Notes: a model not told the origin generated them from the sequence alone. Positions 6,481 through 14,309 are shown, numbered from the stretch's first letter. The stretch is 15,746 bases of DNA from Sutterella sp. (GCA_003488465.1 DNLN01000011.1:1-15746); one strand, 5' to 3'. Program-made: numbers and translations.

Positions 6481-6999
6481 ATGTTTCCCGTCGGTTTTAC
6501 CGGACCCTCCGGTGTTGGCAAGACCACGCTTTTAGAAAAGGTTCTCGCCCGGCTCGTGAGTCGCGGCAGAACGGTTTCGGCCATCAAGAGCTCCCATCAT
6601 CTCACGGACATCGATCGCCCGGGCAAGGACAGTTATCGCTTTCGCACAGCAGGCGCGGGCGAAGTGCTCCTTGTTGGCCCCGAGCGCTGGGCTCTCATGA
6701 AGGAGACCGCGGACGGGCAGCCGCCGCTGTCCGAGCTTCTCGCCCGCATGGCCCCGGTTGATTTTGTGCTCGTCGAGGGCTACAAGAGCGAGGAAAGCAT
6801 CGCGCGCATCTTCATCCATCGGCGCGATTTTGCAGCGGACAAACCCGAGGCCGGCGTGATTCCGGCCGGCGTTGCCGCCGTGGCCACCGACGATCCCGAT
6901 CTTGTCGTTCCCGAGGGTGTTCACAAGCTTGATCTGAACAGCCCCGGGGCCGTTGCCAATTTCATCGTTGCATTGAAGGCGAACAGTGATCTCATTTAG
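6481..6999 (+). CDS. mobB: Molybdopterin-guanine dinucleotide biosynthesis protein B (GTP-binding adaptor)
   Basis: A 172-aa P-loop protein that assists MobA in attaching GMP to molybdopterin. The Walker A motif is GPSGVGKT at residues 8-15. IKSSHHLTDIDRPGKDSYRFRTAGA matches the MobB block HH-x-x-x-(F/I)D-x-PGKDS-x-R-x-x-x-AGA, and FVLVEGYK is the Walker-B-like EG(F/Y)K segment. ATG 6481 is chosen over the in-frame TTG at 6475 because the AGAGAGG ribosome site (6467-6473) is 7 nt from the ATG but only 1 nt from the TTG. It is the first gene of a five-gene run, and its end overlaps the moeA start by 14 nt. The usual partner mobA is not in the window. Confidence 0.93.
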   Translation: MFPVGFTGPSGVGKTTLLEKVLARLVSRGRTVSAIKSSHHLTDIDRPGKDSYRFRTAGAGEVLLVGPERWALMKETADGQPPLSELLARMAPVDFVLVEGYKSEESIARIFIHRRDFAADKPEAGVIPAGVAAVATDDPDLVVPEGVHKLDLNSPGAVANFIVALKANSDLI

Positions 7000-8194
7000 C
7001 GAAGCATTCGAGCTTTTCACAAAGCGAGCAAAACCGGTCGAGCAGGTGGAGACCATCCCGACGCTCTATGCGCTCGGACGCGTGCTTGCCGAGGATGTCG
7101 TGAGCGCGATCAACGTGCCGGCCTGGGACAACTCCCAGATGGACGGCTATTGCGTCGCAGCTGCGGATCTCTCCGAGGCGTCTGCGTCCAACACGGTGCG
7201 TCTGCGCGTCTCCCAGCGCATTCCCGCAGGATCGAGCGGCACGAGGCTTGAGCCGGGCACCTGCGCCCGGATCTTCACCGGAGCGCCGCTGCCTGAGGGA
7301 GCCGACACGGTCGTCCCCCAGGAGAATGTGCTCGTTGACGAGCAGGGTCTCGTGTTGTACAACCGCGCGCCCCGCAAGGGCGAGTGGGTGAGGAAAAAGG
7401 CAGGCGACATTGCCGAGGGCTCGGTTGCGGCCCGCGCCGGCGAGCGCATCACCGCCGCCACGCTCGGGCTCATCGCAAGCGTGGGTGCGGGCTACGTCAA
7501 GGTGTACCGGCATCTGAAGGTCGCCGTGCTCTTTTCCGGAAGCGAACTCACGCCTCCGGGCGAGCCTCTGCCCCCGGGCGGCATCTACAACTCGAACCGC
7601 TACACGCTGCGGGGCCTTCTCAAGAACCTCGACTGCGAGGTCTTTGACGTCGGTACCGTGCGCGACACCTTTGTCGAGACGGTTGAGGCGTTCAGAACCG
7701 CCGCCAAGGGCGCCGATCTCATCATCAGCGCGGGCGGCATGAGCGTGGGCGAAGAGGATCACATCAAGCCCGCCGTGGAGAGCCTGGGAGAGATCGAGGC
7801 CTGGAAGGTGTCCGTCAAGCCTGGCAAGCCCGTGGCGCTCGGAACCGTCTGCGGGGTGCCCTTCATCGGGCTGCCCGGCAATCCCGTCTCGTGCTTTGTG
7901 ACGTTCCTGTTGCTTGCCAAGCCGTTCATCAGCCGCTCGCAGGGGATCAGCGACGTGCGCGAGCGGCCGCTTTACGTGCGGGCCGATTTTGACTGGGTTA
8001 GGCCCGGTTCGCGCGAGGAGTTCGTGCGCGTGAGAAAGAATGACAGAGGCGGGCTCGACCTCTTTTCCAATCAGAATTCCCAGATCCTTACGAGCTGCGC
8101 CTGGGCCGACGGCGTGGTTGATATTCCTGCCGGCACGACGATCAAGTCAGGCGATACCGTTCCGTACTACGCCTTTGGGGAGGTTTTCAATTGA
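6986..8194 (+). CDS. moeA: Molybdopterin molybdenumtransferase MoeA
   Basis: MoeA inserts molybdate into adenylylated molybdopterin, giving active molybdenum cofactor in the cytoplasm. The 402-aa protein shows the full family pattern: DNSQMDGYCV (residues 48-57, conserved Asp53), FTGAPLPEGADTVVPQE (97-112), VRKKAGDI (Asp141), SGSEL (184-188, Glu187), GGIYNSNRY, VRDT (Asp227), SAGGMSVGEEDHI (248-260, Asp258), KPGKPVALG and GLPGNPVS (295-302). The acidic residues correspond to those noted as important in E. coli MoeA. The start is GTG 6986, inside the mobB 3' end in another frame, with AAGG about 6 nt upstream, implying translational coupling. Its TGA stop overlaps the TTG start of moaD. Confidence 0.95.
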   Translation: MISFSEAFELFTKRAKPVEQVETIPTLYALGRVLAEDVVSAINVPAWDNSQMDGYCVAAADLSEASASNTVRLRVSQRIPAGSSGTRLEPGTCARIFTGAPLPEGADTVVPQENVLVDEQGLVLYNRAPRKGEWVRKKAGDIAEGSVAARAGERITAATLGLIASVGAGYVKVYRHLKVAVLFSGSELTPPGEPLPPGGIYNSNRYTLRGLLKNLDCEVFDVGTVRDTFVETVEAFRTAAKGADLIISAGGMSVGEEDHIKPAVESLGEIEAWKVSVKPGKPVALGTVCGVPFIGLPGNPVSCFVTFLLLAKPFISRSQGISDVRERPLYVRADFDWVRPGSREEFVRVRKNDRGGLDLFSNQNSQILTSCAWADGVVDIPAGTTIKSGDTVPYYAFGEVFN

Positions 8195-8439
8195 AGCTGA
8201 CAGTGAAGTATTTCGCCCTTTTGAGGGAAGCGGTCGGAGTGAGCGAGGAGGCCTTTGACGTGCCGCAGACCTCGCTCACCGTTTCAGATCTGATGAAGTG
8301 CGCCGGCGAGCGGCATCCCGAGGCCTTCGCCTCGCTCAAGCGCATCCGTGCGGCCGTCAACGAGTCCATGGTGCCGATGAGCGCCGCCCTGAAGGACGGA
8401 GACGTTGTCGCATTCTTCCCGCCCGTTACCGGAGGCTAG
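8191..8439 (+). CDS. moaD: Molybdopterin synthase small (sulfur-carrier) subunit MoaD
   Basis: An 82-aa ubiquitin-fold sulfur carrier. The C-terminus is VTGG: the terminal Gly-Gly is adenylylated and then thiocarboxylated to donate sulfur to precursor Z through MoaE. Family features include the start KLTVKYFALLRE and FFPPVTGG at the end. The start is TTG 8191, which shares TTGA with the moeA stop. A strong GGGGAGG ribosome site (8177-8183) lies 7 nt upstream, supporting this non-ATG start. moaE begins 4 nt after the TAG stop, so the two synthase subunits are made together. Confidence 0.94.
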   Translation: MKLTVKYFALLREAVGVSEEAFDVPQTSLTVSDLMKCAGERHPEAFASLKRIRAAVNESMVPMSAALKDGDVVAFFPPVTGG

Positions 8440-8443
8440 GGCG

Positions 8444-8902
8444 ATGGCTCCCGTCACCAAGGTGCGCGTCGGGCACGAGGATTTCGACGTGTCCGAGGAA
8501 ATGCGTCTGCTCGAGCGGCCCGCACGCACGGCGGGCGCCGTCGTGAGTTTCACTGGCGTTGTGAGGAGCGACGGATCGGTCGTAAAGATGGAGCTTGAGC
8601 ACTATCCGGGCATGACCGAGAAGGCGCTCGCCGGGATCATCGAGAAGGCGCGAGGCAGGTGGGCGCTCGAGGATGTGGTGGTGATCCATCGCGTGGGCGA
8701 GCTTGCCGTGGGCGAACAGATTGTGCTTTGCCTTGTGACCTCCACGCACCGGCATGAGGCGTTCGAGGCGTGCCTGTTCATCATGGATTGGCTCAAAACC
8801 GAGGCGCCGTTCTGGAAAAAGGAAACGCATGCCGACGGTACAAGCTCCTGGGTTGATGCGCGCGAGAGCGACGAGGCTGCGAAGGAACGCTGGGGAGCGT
8901 GA
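8444..8902 (+). CDS. moaE: Molybdopterin synthase catalytic (large) subunit MoaE
   Basis: The 152-aa catalytic half of molybdopterin synthase, converting cyclic pyranopterin monophosphate to molybdopterin with sulfur from MoaD. Visible family motifs: GAVVSFTGVVR (31-41), MELEHYPGMTEKAL (49-62), HRVGELAVGE (82-91), TSTHRHEAFEAC (99-110) and LKTEAPFWKKE (117-127). In the last, Lys118 and Lys125 fit the two conserved active-site lysines. ATG 8444 is chosen over an in-frame upstream start inside moaD because the ribosome site GGAGG lies at the end of moaD (8431-8435). The TGA stop overlaps the crcB ATG by one base. Confidence 0.94.
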   Translation: MAPVTKVRVGHEDFDVSEEMRLLERPARTAGAVVSFTGVVRSDGSVVKMELEHYPGMTEKALAGIIEKARGRWALEDVVVIHRVGELAVGEQIVLCLVTSTHRHEAFEACLFIMDWLKTEAPFWKKETHADGTSSWVDARESDEAAKERWGA

Positions 8903-9291
8903 TGCGCGAAGGTTCTATCTTGATTGCCTTGCTTGCCGTCGGGCTAGGAGCCGCGGCGGGCGCGTGCGTGCGCTGGGCGCTTTCCGAAGCGCTGAACTCG
9001 CGCCTTAGCTTCATACCGGCGGGCACGCTTGCCGCCAACCTGATCGGCGCCTTTGCCATCGGAGTGCTGCTTGCGCTGTTTGCGGGCCGTCCGGTCTCGC
9101 CTCAGGTCAAGCTCTTTCTCATGACGGGGCTCCTCGGGGGACTGACGACCTTTTCGACCTTCTCCTCGGAAAACGTGCAGATGCTGCTTGCGGGCGAGTA
9201 CCTGCGCTCCGTTGCACACGCCGCGGTGCACCTTTTCGGCAGCCTTGCCAGCACGGCGCTCGGTTTTGCGGCCGGCAAGCACTTTTTCTGA
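8902..9291 (+). CDS. crcB: Fluoride ion channel CrcB/Fluc
   Basis: A 129-aa protein with four hydrophobic helices, forming dual-topology dimeric channels that export F- across the inner membrane. Family motifs: GLGAAAGACVRW (14-25), GTLAANLIGAF (41-51, pore Asn46) and GLLGGLTTFSTFSSE (76-90) with the phenylalanines Phe84 and Phe87 of the Fluc pore. ATG 8902 overlaps the moaE stop by one base and has GGGGAG 4 nt upstream; GTG 8899 is possible but too close to that site. crcB is often preceded by a fluoride riboswitch. Here it is translationally coupled to moaE with no space for one, so it is apparently expressed with the Moco genes. Confidence 0.93.
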   Translation: MREGSILIALLAVGLGAAAGACVRWALSEALNSRLSFIPAGTLAANLIGAFAIGVLLALFAGRPVSPQVKLFLMTGLLGGLTTFSTFSSENVQMLLAGEYLRSVAHAAVHLFGSLASTALGFAAGKHFF

Positions 9292-9327
9292 ACCCGGCGC
9301 GCCTTGAGTTCTTCGTCCATGATCCTG

Positions 9328-9345
9328 CCGCTCATCTTTGAGCGG
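9328..9345 (+). repeat. Short perfect hairpin after crcB
   Basis: CCGCTCA (9328-9334), loop TCTT, TGAGCGG (9339-9345). No T run follows. A GC-rich hairpin centred on CGCC-GAC-GGCG lies just after it (about 9348-9370). Together these may stabilise the 3' end of the Moco/crcB transcript. Confidence 0.4.
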
Positions 9346-9392
9346 TTGACCGCCCGCCGACGGCGAGGTCAGCTCACAAATCGCCTGAACGA

Positions 9393-9416
9393 CAATAATC
9401 AATTGAATGATTATTG
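9393..9416. repeat. AT-rich inverted repeat beside the terminator
   Basis: Perfect 9-bp arms CAATAATCA (9393-9401) and TGATTATTG (9408-9416) with an ATTGAA loop, directly followed by nine A residues. It is notably AT-rich against the GC-rich surroundings. It could be part of a compound terminator or a protein-binding site. Confidence 0.45.
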
Positions 9417-9419
9417 AAA

Positions 9420-9461
9420 AAAAAACGCTCAAAACCCTATTAAGAGTTTAGAGCGTTTTTT
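9420..9461. terminator. Bidirectional terminator between crcB and leuS
   Basis: Arms AAAAAACGCTC (9420-9430) and GAGCGTTTTTT (9451-9461) give an A tract upstream and a T tract downstream on both strands. The 20-nt loop pairs further (AAAC / GTTT and CT / AG), so the stem is longer than the arms alone. It lies 20 nt from the leuS stop and ends the convergent Moco/crcB operon as well. Confidence 0.85.
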
Positions 9462-9480
9462 CTGCTGGAGCGGAAAACCG

Positions 9481-12123
9481 CTACTTGGCGACGACGTTCA
9501 CCAGACGCCCCGGTACCACGATCACCTTGCGCACGGTGGCTTCGCCCACAAAGCGCTTCACATCGGCGTTCGCAAGCGCCGCCTGCTCGATCTGTTCGCG
9601 GCTCGCCTGGGCGGGCACGCGGATCTGGCCGCGCAGTTTGCCGTTCACCTGGACAACGAGCGAGATCTCGTCGGCGACAAGAGCCGCCTCGTCAATCTCG
9701 GGCCAGGCGGCGTCGATGATGTCGCAGCCGTAGGCCTTGGCAAAGCCGAGTTCCTGCCAGAGCACGGTCGTGATGTGCGGAGCCATCGGGTAGAGCGTGC
9801 GAAGCAGCAGCGAGGCCGCTTCGACCTGGGCGGCGCGGCCGGTGTCGTTCTCGGGCTGGAACGCCTCGAGCGCATTCATCATCTTCATCGTGGCCGAGAC
9901 CACGGTGTTGTACTGCATGCGGTCGAAGTCGGACTCGGCCTGCTTGAGCGTGACGTACATCTGACGGCGCAGATCCTTGACGGCGCTCTCGGCCTTGCCG
10001 AAGTCGGCCGAAAGCCCTTGGGCGGCGCAGATCGCCTCGCGGTGCGTGTAGCTCCAGTTCCAGAGGCGGCGCAGGAACCTGTACGTGCCTTCGGCGCCGG
10101 AGTTCGACCAGGCGGCGGACTGATCTGGGGGACCTGCGAACATCACGAACGTGCGGGCCGTGTCGGCGCCGAACTGCTTGATGATGTCGCGCGGCTCGAC
10201 CACATTGTTCTTGCTCTTGCTCATCTTTTCGATGCCGCCGGAAGTGACGGGCAGGCCGTCCTCCTTGGATGTGACCTTGCAGGGACGCCCCTTCTCGTCG
10301 TATTCGATGTCGATTTCGTACGGGTAGTACCAGCGCTTGTGGCCGTCGGGCAGTTCGCGGTAGAAGCACTCGGCGGTCAGCATGCCCTGCGTGAACAGGT
10401 TCGTGAAGGGCTCATCGAAATTCACCAGGCCCAGATCGCGCATCACCTTGGTCCAGAAGCGGGCGTAGAGCAGATGCAGCACGGCGTGCTCGATGCCGCC
10501 GATGTACTGATCCATCGGACCCCAGTAGTTGTTGCGCTCGTCAACCATCGCCTTGTCGGCATCGGGCGAGCAGTAGCGCATGAAGTACCAGGAGCTGTCC
10601 ACGAACGTGTCCATCGTGTCGGTTTCCCGGCGGGCGTCGGCGCCGCACTTCGGGCACTTGACGGCGAGAAACTCCTCGCACTTGTTCAGGGGATTGCCCG
10701 AGCCGTCCGGAATCAGGTTCTCGGGCAGCACGACCGGCAGATCCTTTTCGGGAACCGGCACGGTGCCGCAGTGCGGACACTGGATGACGGGAATCGGGGT
10801 GCCCCAGTAGCGCTGGCGGGAGATGCCCCAGTCGCGCAGGCGGTACTGCTTTTGCTTGTAGCCGAGGCCGAGCTTTTCCAGATCGGCCGCCACGGCGTCG
10901 ATCGCCTCGTGGATGTGCAGTCCGTCGTACTTGCCCGAGTTCACGCAGTAGGGGTTGCGGCTCTTGTCGCCGTACCACTCCTGCCAAGCGTCGGTGGAGA
11001 ACGTCTCGCCCTCGACCTGCACGCTCTGGATGATGGGCAGGTTGTACTTCTTGGCAAAGGCAAAGTCACGCTCGTCGTGCGCCGGAACGGCCATCACGGC
11101 GCCTTCGCCGTAACTCATCAGCACGTAGTTGCCGATCCACACCTCAACGGGCTTGCCGGTGAGCGGATGGGTGACGAAAAAGCCCGTCGGCACGCCTTCC
11201 TTTTCCTTGGTGGCGAGGTCGGCCTCGGTGACCGAACCCTTGGCGCACTCGTCGATGAAGGCCTGGAGCTTGGCATTGTCCCTTGCAAGACGCTTGGCAA
11301 GCGGGTGTTCGGGAGCGATCGCCACGAACGTGATGCCCATGATCGTGTCGGCGCGGGTGGTGTACACGCGCAGCTCCTTCTTCTCGCCGTCGATCTCGTA
11401 GGGCAGGGCGAAGTTCACGCCCTCGCTGCGGCCGATCCAGTGCTCCTGCATGCGGCGCACCTGCTCGGGCCAGCCCTTGAGCTTGTCAAGGTCGGCAAGC
11501 AGCTCGTCGGCGTACTGCGTGATGCCGAGGTAGTAGCCCGGAATCTCGCGCTTTTCGACCTTGGCGCCGGAACGCCAGCCGCGGCCGTCGATCACCTGCT
11601 CATTGGCGAGCACGGTCTTGTCGACCGGATCCCAGTTGACGATCTGGGTCTTTCGGTAGGCGATGCCCTTTTCGAGCATCTTGAGGAACATCCACTGGTT
11701 CCAGCGGTAGTACTCGGGCTTGCAGGTCGTCACTTCGCGCGACCAGTCGAATGCGAGGCCGAGCGGCTTCATCTGGGACTTCATGTCCGCGATGTTCTGA
11801 TAGGTCCAGGCGGCCGGCTGGACCTTCTTGGAGAGGGCGGCGTTTTCAGCCGGCAGGCCGAACGAGTCCCAGCCCATGGGGGTCATCACGTTGTAGCCCT
11901 TCATGCGGCGGTAGCGGTAGAGCACGTCGTTCAGCGTGTAGTTGCGAACGTGGCCCATGTGGAGCTTGCCGGAGGGGTAGGGGAGCATGGAGCAGACATA
12001 GAACTTTGGCTTTTCCTTGCCGTTCTTGTCCTTGGCGTGCTCGGTGGCGCGGTAGACGTCAGCCTTGGCCCAGGCATCCTGCACCTGGGCTTCGATTTCC
12101 TGTGGAGAATAAGTGTCGCGCAT
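9481..12123 (-). CDS. leuS: Leucyl-tRNA synthetase
   Basis: Class I synthetase charging tRNA-Leu in the cytoplasm; 880 aa, normal for bacterial LeuRS. HIGH motif is HMGH at residues 55-58 (in [16 protein letters not shown]) and KMSKS at 633-637 (in [10 protein letters not shown]). The CP1 editing domain is present, with [22 protein letters not shown] and [19 protein letters not shown], so post-transfer proofreading is expected. A CPHC...CPKC pair marks a probable zinc-binding insert before the [13 protein letters not shown] block. The C-terminus carries the usual [11 protein letters not shown] segment and a short C-terminal domain. ATG 12123 is chosen because [11 protein letters not shown] aligns with the family N-terminus. 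An in-frame TTG at 12129 is closer to the AGGA ribosome site and remains possible. The gene is monocistronic, with its own candidate promoter and a shared terminator. Confidence 0.97.
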   Translation of the reverse strand: MRDTYSPQEIEAQVQDAWAKADVYRATEHAKDKNGKEKPKFYVCSMLPYPSGKLHMGHVRNYTLNDVLYRYRRMKGYNVMTPMGWDSFGLPAENAALSKKVQPAAWTYQNIADMKSQMKPLGLAFDWSREVTTCKPEYYRWNQWMFLKMLEKGIAYRKTQIVNWDPVDKTVLANEQVIDGRGWRSGAKVEKREIPGYYLGITQYADELLADLDKLKGWPEQVRRMQEHWIGRSEGVNFALPYEIDGEKKELRVYTTRADTIMGITFVAIAPEHPLAKRLARDNAKLQAFIDECAKGSVTEADLATKEKEGVPTGFFVTHPLTGKPVEVWIGNYVLMSYGEGAVMAVPAHDERDFAFAKKYNLPIIQSVQVEGETFSTDAWQEWYGDKSRNPYCVNSGKYDGLHIHEAIDAVAADLEKLGLGYKQKQYRLRDWGISRQRYWGTPIPVIQCPHCGTVPVPEKDLPVVLPENLIPDGSGNPLNKCEEFLAVKCPKCGADARRETDTMDTFVDSSWYFMRYCSPDADKAMVDERNNYWGPMDQYIGGIEHAVLHLLYARFWTKVMRDLGLVNFDEPFTNLFTQGMLTAECFYRELPDGHKRWYYPYEIDIEYDEKGRPCKVTSKEDGLPVTSGGIEKMSKSKNNVVEPRDIIKQFGADTARTFVMFAGPPDQSAAWSNSGAEGTYRFLRRLWNWSYTHREAICAAQGLSADFGKAESAVKDLRRQMYVTLKQAESDFDRMQYNTVVSATMKMMNALEAFQPENDTGRAAQVEAASLLLRTLYPMAPHITTVLWQELGFAKAYGCDIIDAAWPEIDEAALVADEISLVVQVNGKLRGQIRVPAQASREQIEQAALANADVKRFVGEATVRKVIVVPGRLVNVVAK

Positions 12124-12166
12124 CGACAAAAAGTCCTTTTCTTGGAAGGATTGACATAAACACTTA

Positions 12167-12196
12167 AGTATAGGCTAGAGGCCGCGGTATTTTCGA
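12167..12196 (-). promoter_or_regulatory. Candidate sigma-70 promoter of leuS
   Basis: On the minus strand, TCGAAA (12196-12191) and TATACT (12172-12167) with 18-nt spacing form a reasonable -35/-10 pair, about 45-50 nt upstream of the leuS start. No T-box-like or leucine-leader peptide structure was recognised. Confidence 0.4.
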
Positions 12197-12284
12197 GCCG
12201 ATGAGTGAGGGGATCTGCTCAGAGCTGTTGTTTTGGCAGAGGAAGGAGGGCTAAACAAGGGGGCTGGCTGAACCGCTTTTCGTT

Positions 12285-12308
12285 GCCGGATGACCGGCGT
12301 GTTTTTTT
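12285..12308 (+). terminator. Orphan terminator-like hairpin upstream of the DJ-1-family gene
   Basis: GCCGG (12285-12289), loop ATGA, CCGGC (12294-12298), then GTG and seven T residues (12302-12308). The stem is short but GC-only and the T tract is good. No plus-strand ORF lies upstream, so it would end either a small RNA or an attenuated leader. Confidence 0.4.
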
Positions 12309-12473
12309 GCTATGTGAGTGTCTTGAGCTTTCCTTTGTCAGTGAGGCAGAATCTTGAAAAACATCAACATGCTTAGGTAGATAGGCCTTGTAGACTGCCC
12401 GCGTTTTCTGTGTTTCGAGTGAGGGGGCGAGATATCAGAAAACGCTCTCAGTTCCAAAATTAAGGAGACTCAT

Positions 12474-13148
12474 ATGTGCTCTTTCAACAAAATCTCTGCC
12501 GCCGCAGCGGCACTTGCCTGTGCATTTTCAATTGGTGCCGCACAGGCAGCCCAGACCCGCGTCATGGTGATGATGTCCCCTGGGTTTGAGGAGGGGGAAA
12601 CGGTTGAGATTCTTGACGTCGTCCGCCGCGGTGGCTCTCACGTGGATGCTGTCAGCATTGCTGGCGAATATGTTCCCGGTGCGCACAACATCGTCATCAA
12701 GGCCGACCGTGTTCTGTCGATGGAAATGAAGGATCTCAAGGACTACGAAGACTATGACATGATCGTGATTCCTGGAGGCTGGACAGGCACGGACCATATG
12801 GTCGCCGACAAGCGGGTGATCGAGCTGCTCAAGCGCTACAGCAAGGCTAACAAGTTCATTGCCGCCATGTGTGCCGGTCCCAACGCTCTTGCCAAGGCCG
12901 GCATCATCAAGGGAAAGCGCATCACGGCCTATCCAGGTCCCAAGACTGAGCCTTTCTACACTGGGGCGATCTACGATCCCAAGGTCGTAGTCCGCGATGG
13001 CAAGCTCATTACGAGCAAGGCTCCAGGCACGGCGCTGCCCTTTGCATTTGCTCTTGTCGATGCGCTTGGCGGCGATAGTGCCACGATCAAGAAGCGCTTC
13101 TACTATGACGAACTGAAGGCGTGGCCTGACGGACTGAAGAGGAAGTAG
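12474..13148 (+). CDS. Exported DJ-1/PfpI-family protein
   Basis: 224 aa. Residues 1 to about 25 form a classical signal peptide (Lys6, hydrophobic Ala-rich core, AQA cleavage site before AQTRV), so the protein is probably periplasmic. The rest has the DJ-1/ThiJ/PfpI fold: VMVMMSPGFEEGETVEILDVVRRGG matches the DJ-1 N-terminus with conserved Glu42, DYDMIVIPGGW is the strand and GG turn, and FIAAMCAGPNALAKAGIIKGKRITAYPG holds the nucleophile-elbow cysteine Cys133. SKAPGTALPFAFALVDALGG matches the conserved C-terminal TS-x-GPGTA block. Family members include chaperone, glyoxalase-III-type and protease-like proteins; the exact activity is unknown. An AAGGAG ribosome site (12462-12467) is 6 nt before ATG 12474. 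It is a single gene with its own terminator. Confidence 0.86.
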   Translation: MCSFNKISAAAAALACAFSIGAAQAAQTRVMVMMSPGFEEGETVEILDVVRRGGSHVDAVSIAGEYVPGAHNIVIKADRVLSMEMKDLKDYEDYDMIVIPGGWTGTDHMVADKRVIELLKRYSKANKFIAAMCAGPNALAKAGIIKGKRITAYPGPKTEPFYTGAIYDPKVVVRDGKLITSKAPGTALPFAFALVDALGGDSATIKKRFYYDELKAWPDGLKRK

Positions 13149-13169
13149 CAAGGCATCCGATATTCTCAA

Positions 13170-13198
13170 AAAGCACCGGTCTTGTCACCGGTGTTTTT
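13170..13198 (+). terminator. Rho-independent terminator after the DJ-1-family gene
   Basis: CACCGGT (13174-13180), loop CTTGTC, ACCGGTG (13187-13193), then TTTTT (13194-13198). The upstream AAAAG extends the stem with the T run. It lies about 25 nt after the stop. Confidence 0.85.
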
Positions 13199-13374
13199 GT
13201 CTGTGTGTGTCCTGCGGAATCGAAGGGGGGATTGGCGCGATTGGTTTGATTGGCCGGGGGCTGGGATCCTTGTGAGAGGCCGCAAAGCCGCATGGACAAT
13301 CGGGTTTTGCGCCGCCGCTGCGGGCGCCCTGTTCGGGCCTGAGCGAATACAATCGGGTCATCCCGGAGGCGCAA

Positions 13375-14286
13375 ATGGATTTGAGGCAGCTCAGGTATTT
13401 TCTGGAAATAGCCCGAGAAAAGAGTTTTACTCGGGCCGCAACGAGGCTTTTTGTGTCCCAGCCGGCGCTTTCCAAGCAGATTTCGGATCTGGAAAAGGAA
13501 CTCGGGGCAAAGCTCTTCGTGCGGCGCGCGCACAGCGTCGAGCTCACTGAATCCGGCGCTCAGCTCAAGCGGCGGGCCGAAGACATCATCGTGCTTGCCG
13601 AGCAGGTGAAGACCGAGTTTCGGGACGCCTCCAGCGGACTCACGGGAAACATCCGCATCGGCGCGGGCGAGTCCCGCTCCATCGAGTACCTTGCCGAGGC
13701 CTGCTCCTGCTTTCTCAGACTCCATCCGCAGGTCCGGATCCATCTGACAAGCGGAAACGCCGAGCAGCTGATCGCCCGGCTCGATCAGGGGCTCCTTGAT
13801 CTGGCGCTGGTCTACATGCCGGGCAATCCCGAGTTTTACGAGGGCATCGAGCTCCCGGAGAAGGAAACCTGGGGCATCCTGATGCCTGAGGACGCGTCGC
13901 TTGTCGAAAAAGCCGCCATCACGCGCGAAGACCTTTCCGGAATTTTTCTGATTACCTCGCGCGAGGGGCTGCGGCTCGATTTCCGCACCTGGTATGGAGA
14001 CGGCGTTGATCGGCTGAACGTTGTTCTGGATTTCGACCTCGGCGACAACGCAATCCGCATGATGCGTGCCGGCGTCGGATATCTTCTGGCTTTTGACGGG
14101 CTGACCGGGCTGGGAGATGGCTCGGGAATCGTGTTCCGGCCGCTCGATCCGCCGCTCACGGCACAGCCCTGTCTCATTTGGCGGCGCGGCAGAGTTCTGG
14201 GGCGCCCTTGTCAGGAGCTGCTGGACGTTTTTCGGACCGTTTGCCGAAAGCGCGCTCCCGGCGCTGACGGTAAAGCCCGGGACTAG
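13375..14286 (+). CDS. LysR-family transcriptional regulator, convergent with the secreted hydrolase
   Basis: 303 aa with the typical LysR arrangement. The N-terminal helix-turn-helix covers about residues 18-37 (SFTRAATRLFVSQPALSKQI), followed by the linker start DLEKELGAKLFVRRAHSVELTESG. A LysR substrate-binding domain runs from about residue 92 (GNIRIGAGESRSIEYLAEA, later LDQGLLDLALVYMPG) to the end. The SQPALSKQI recognition helix is close to the family consensus, unlike the more diverged HTH of the regulator at 2287-3252. ATG 13375 has GGAGG (13365-13369) 5 nt upstream. A possible -10 hexamer TACAAT lies at 13348-13353 without a clear -35. The target is unknown: no divergent partner exists, and the neighbouring hydrolase converges on it. 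Confidence 0.9.
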   Translation: MDLRQLRYFLEIAREKSFTRAATRLFVSQPALSKQISDLEKELGAKLFVRRAHSVELTESGAQLKRRAEDIIVLAEQVKTEFRDASSGLTGNIRIGAGESRSIEYLAEACSCFLRLHPQVRIHLTSGNAEQLIARLDQGLLDLALVYMPGNPEFYEGIELPEKETWGILMPEDASLVEKAAITREDLSGIFLITSREGLRLDFRTWYGDGVDRLNVVLDFDLGDNAIRMMRAGVGYLLAFDGLTGLGDGSGIVFRPLDPPLTAQPCLIWRRGRVLGRPCQELLDVFRTVCRKRAPGADGKARD

Positions 14287-14294
14287 CCCGGGCT
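14274..14294. terminator. Hairpin between the convergent LysR and hydrolase genes
   Basis: Perfect 8-bp arms AGCCCGGG (14274-14281) and CCCGGGCT (14287-14294); the 5-nt loop contains the LysR stop codon TAG (14284-14286). There is no T tract on the plus strand and only TTT on the minus strand after the stem, so it is at best a weak terminator. Confidence 0.45.
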
Positions 14295-14309
14295 CCGCGT
14301 TGTGATCCG

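Larger units (their letters stand above)
12130..12473. other. 344-nt intergenic region between leuS and the DJ-1-family gene
   Basis: No protein gene seen. It holds the candidate leuS promoter (12167-12196, minus), a terminator-like hairpin with a T7 tract (12285-12308, plus), a purine-rich GGAAGGAGGG at about 12241-12250 with no start codon in reach, and a weak plus-strand promoter-like pair TTGAAA (12354-12359) and TAGATA (12378-12383, 18-nt spacing) that could serve the gene at 12474. Confidence 0.6.

Noticed and set aside
8440..8475. GGCGATGG followed by a CTCC segment at the moaE start, reminiscent of a fluoride riboswitch and near crcB
   Set aside because: It encodes the first residues of MoaE, lacks the rest of the fluoride aptamer (no GCTGATG-type segment at the right distance), and is 450 nt from crcB.
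9775..12159. A 794-codon open frame on the plus strand opposite leuS
   Set aside because: It is a shadow of the GC-rich leuS codons: composition is rich in Val, His, Ala, Arg and Gly with no recognisable domain, while the minus strand encodes complete LeuRS with HIGH, editing and KMSKS motifs.
12151..12180. Plus-strand TTGACA with TATAGG nearby as a promoter for a small RNA
   Set aside because: Spacing to TATAGG is only 12 nt and the hexamers at 16-18 nt do not resemble a -10; the same bases are better explained as the minus-strand leuS promoter and leader.
12474..12540. Possible lipoprotein signal in the DJ-1-family protein (Cys16)
   Set aside because: The residues before the Cys (Ala-Leu-Ala) do not form a proper lipobox and the preceding hydrophobic stretch is short; the downstream AQA signal-peptidase-I site fits better.
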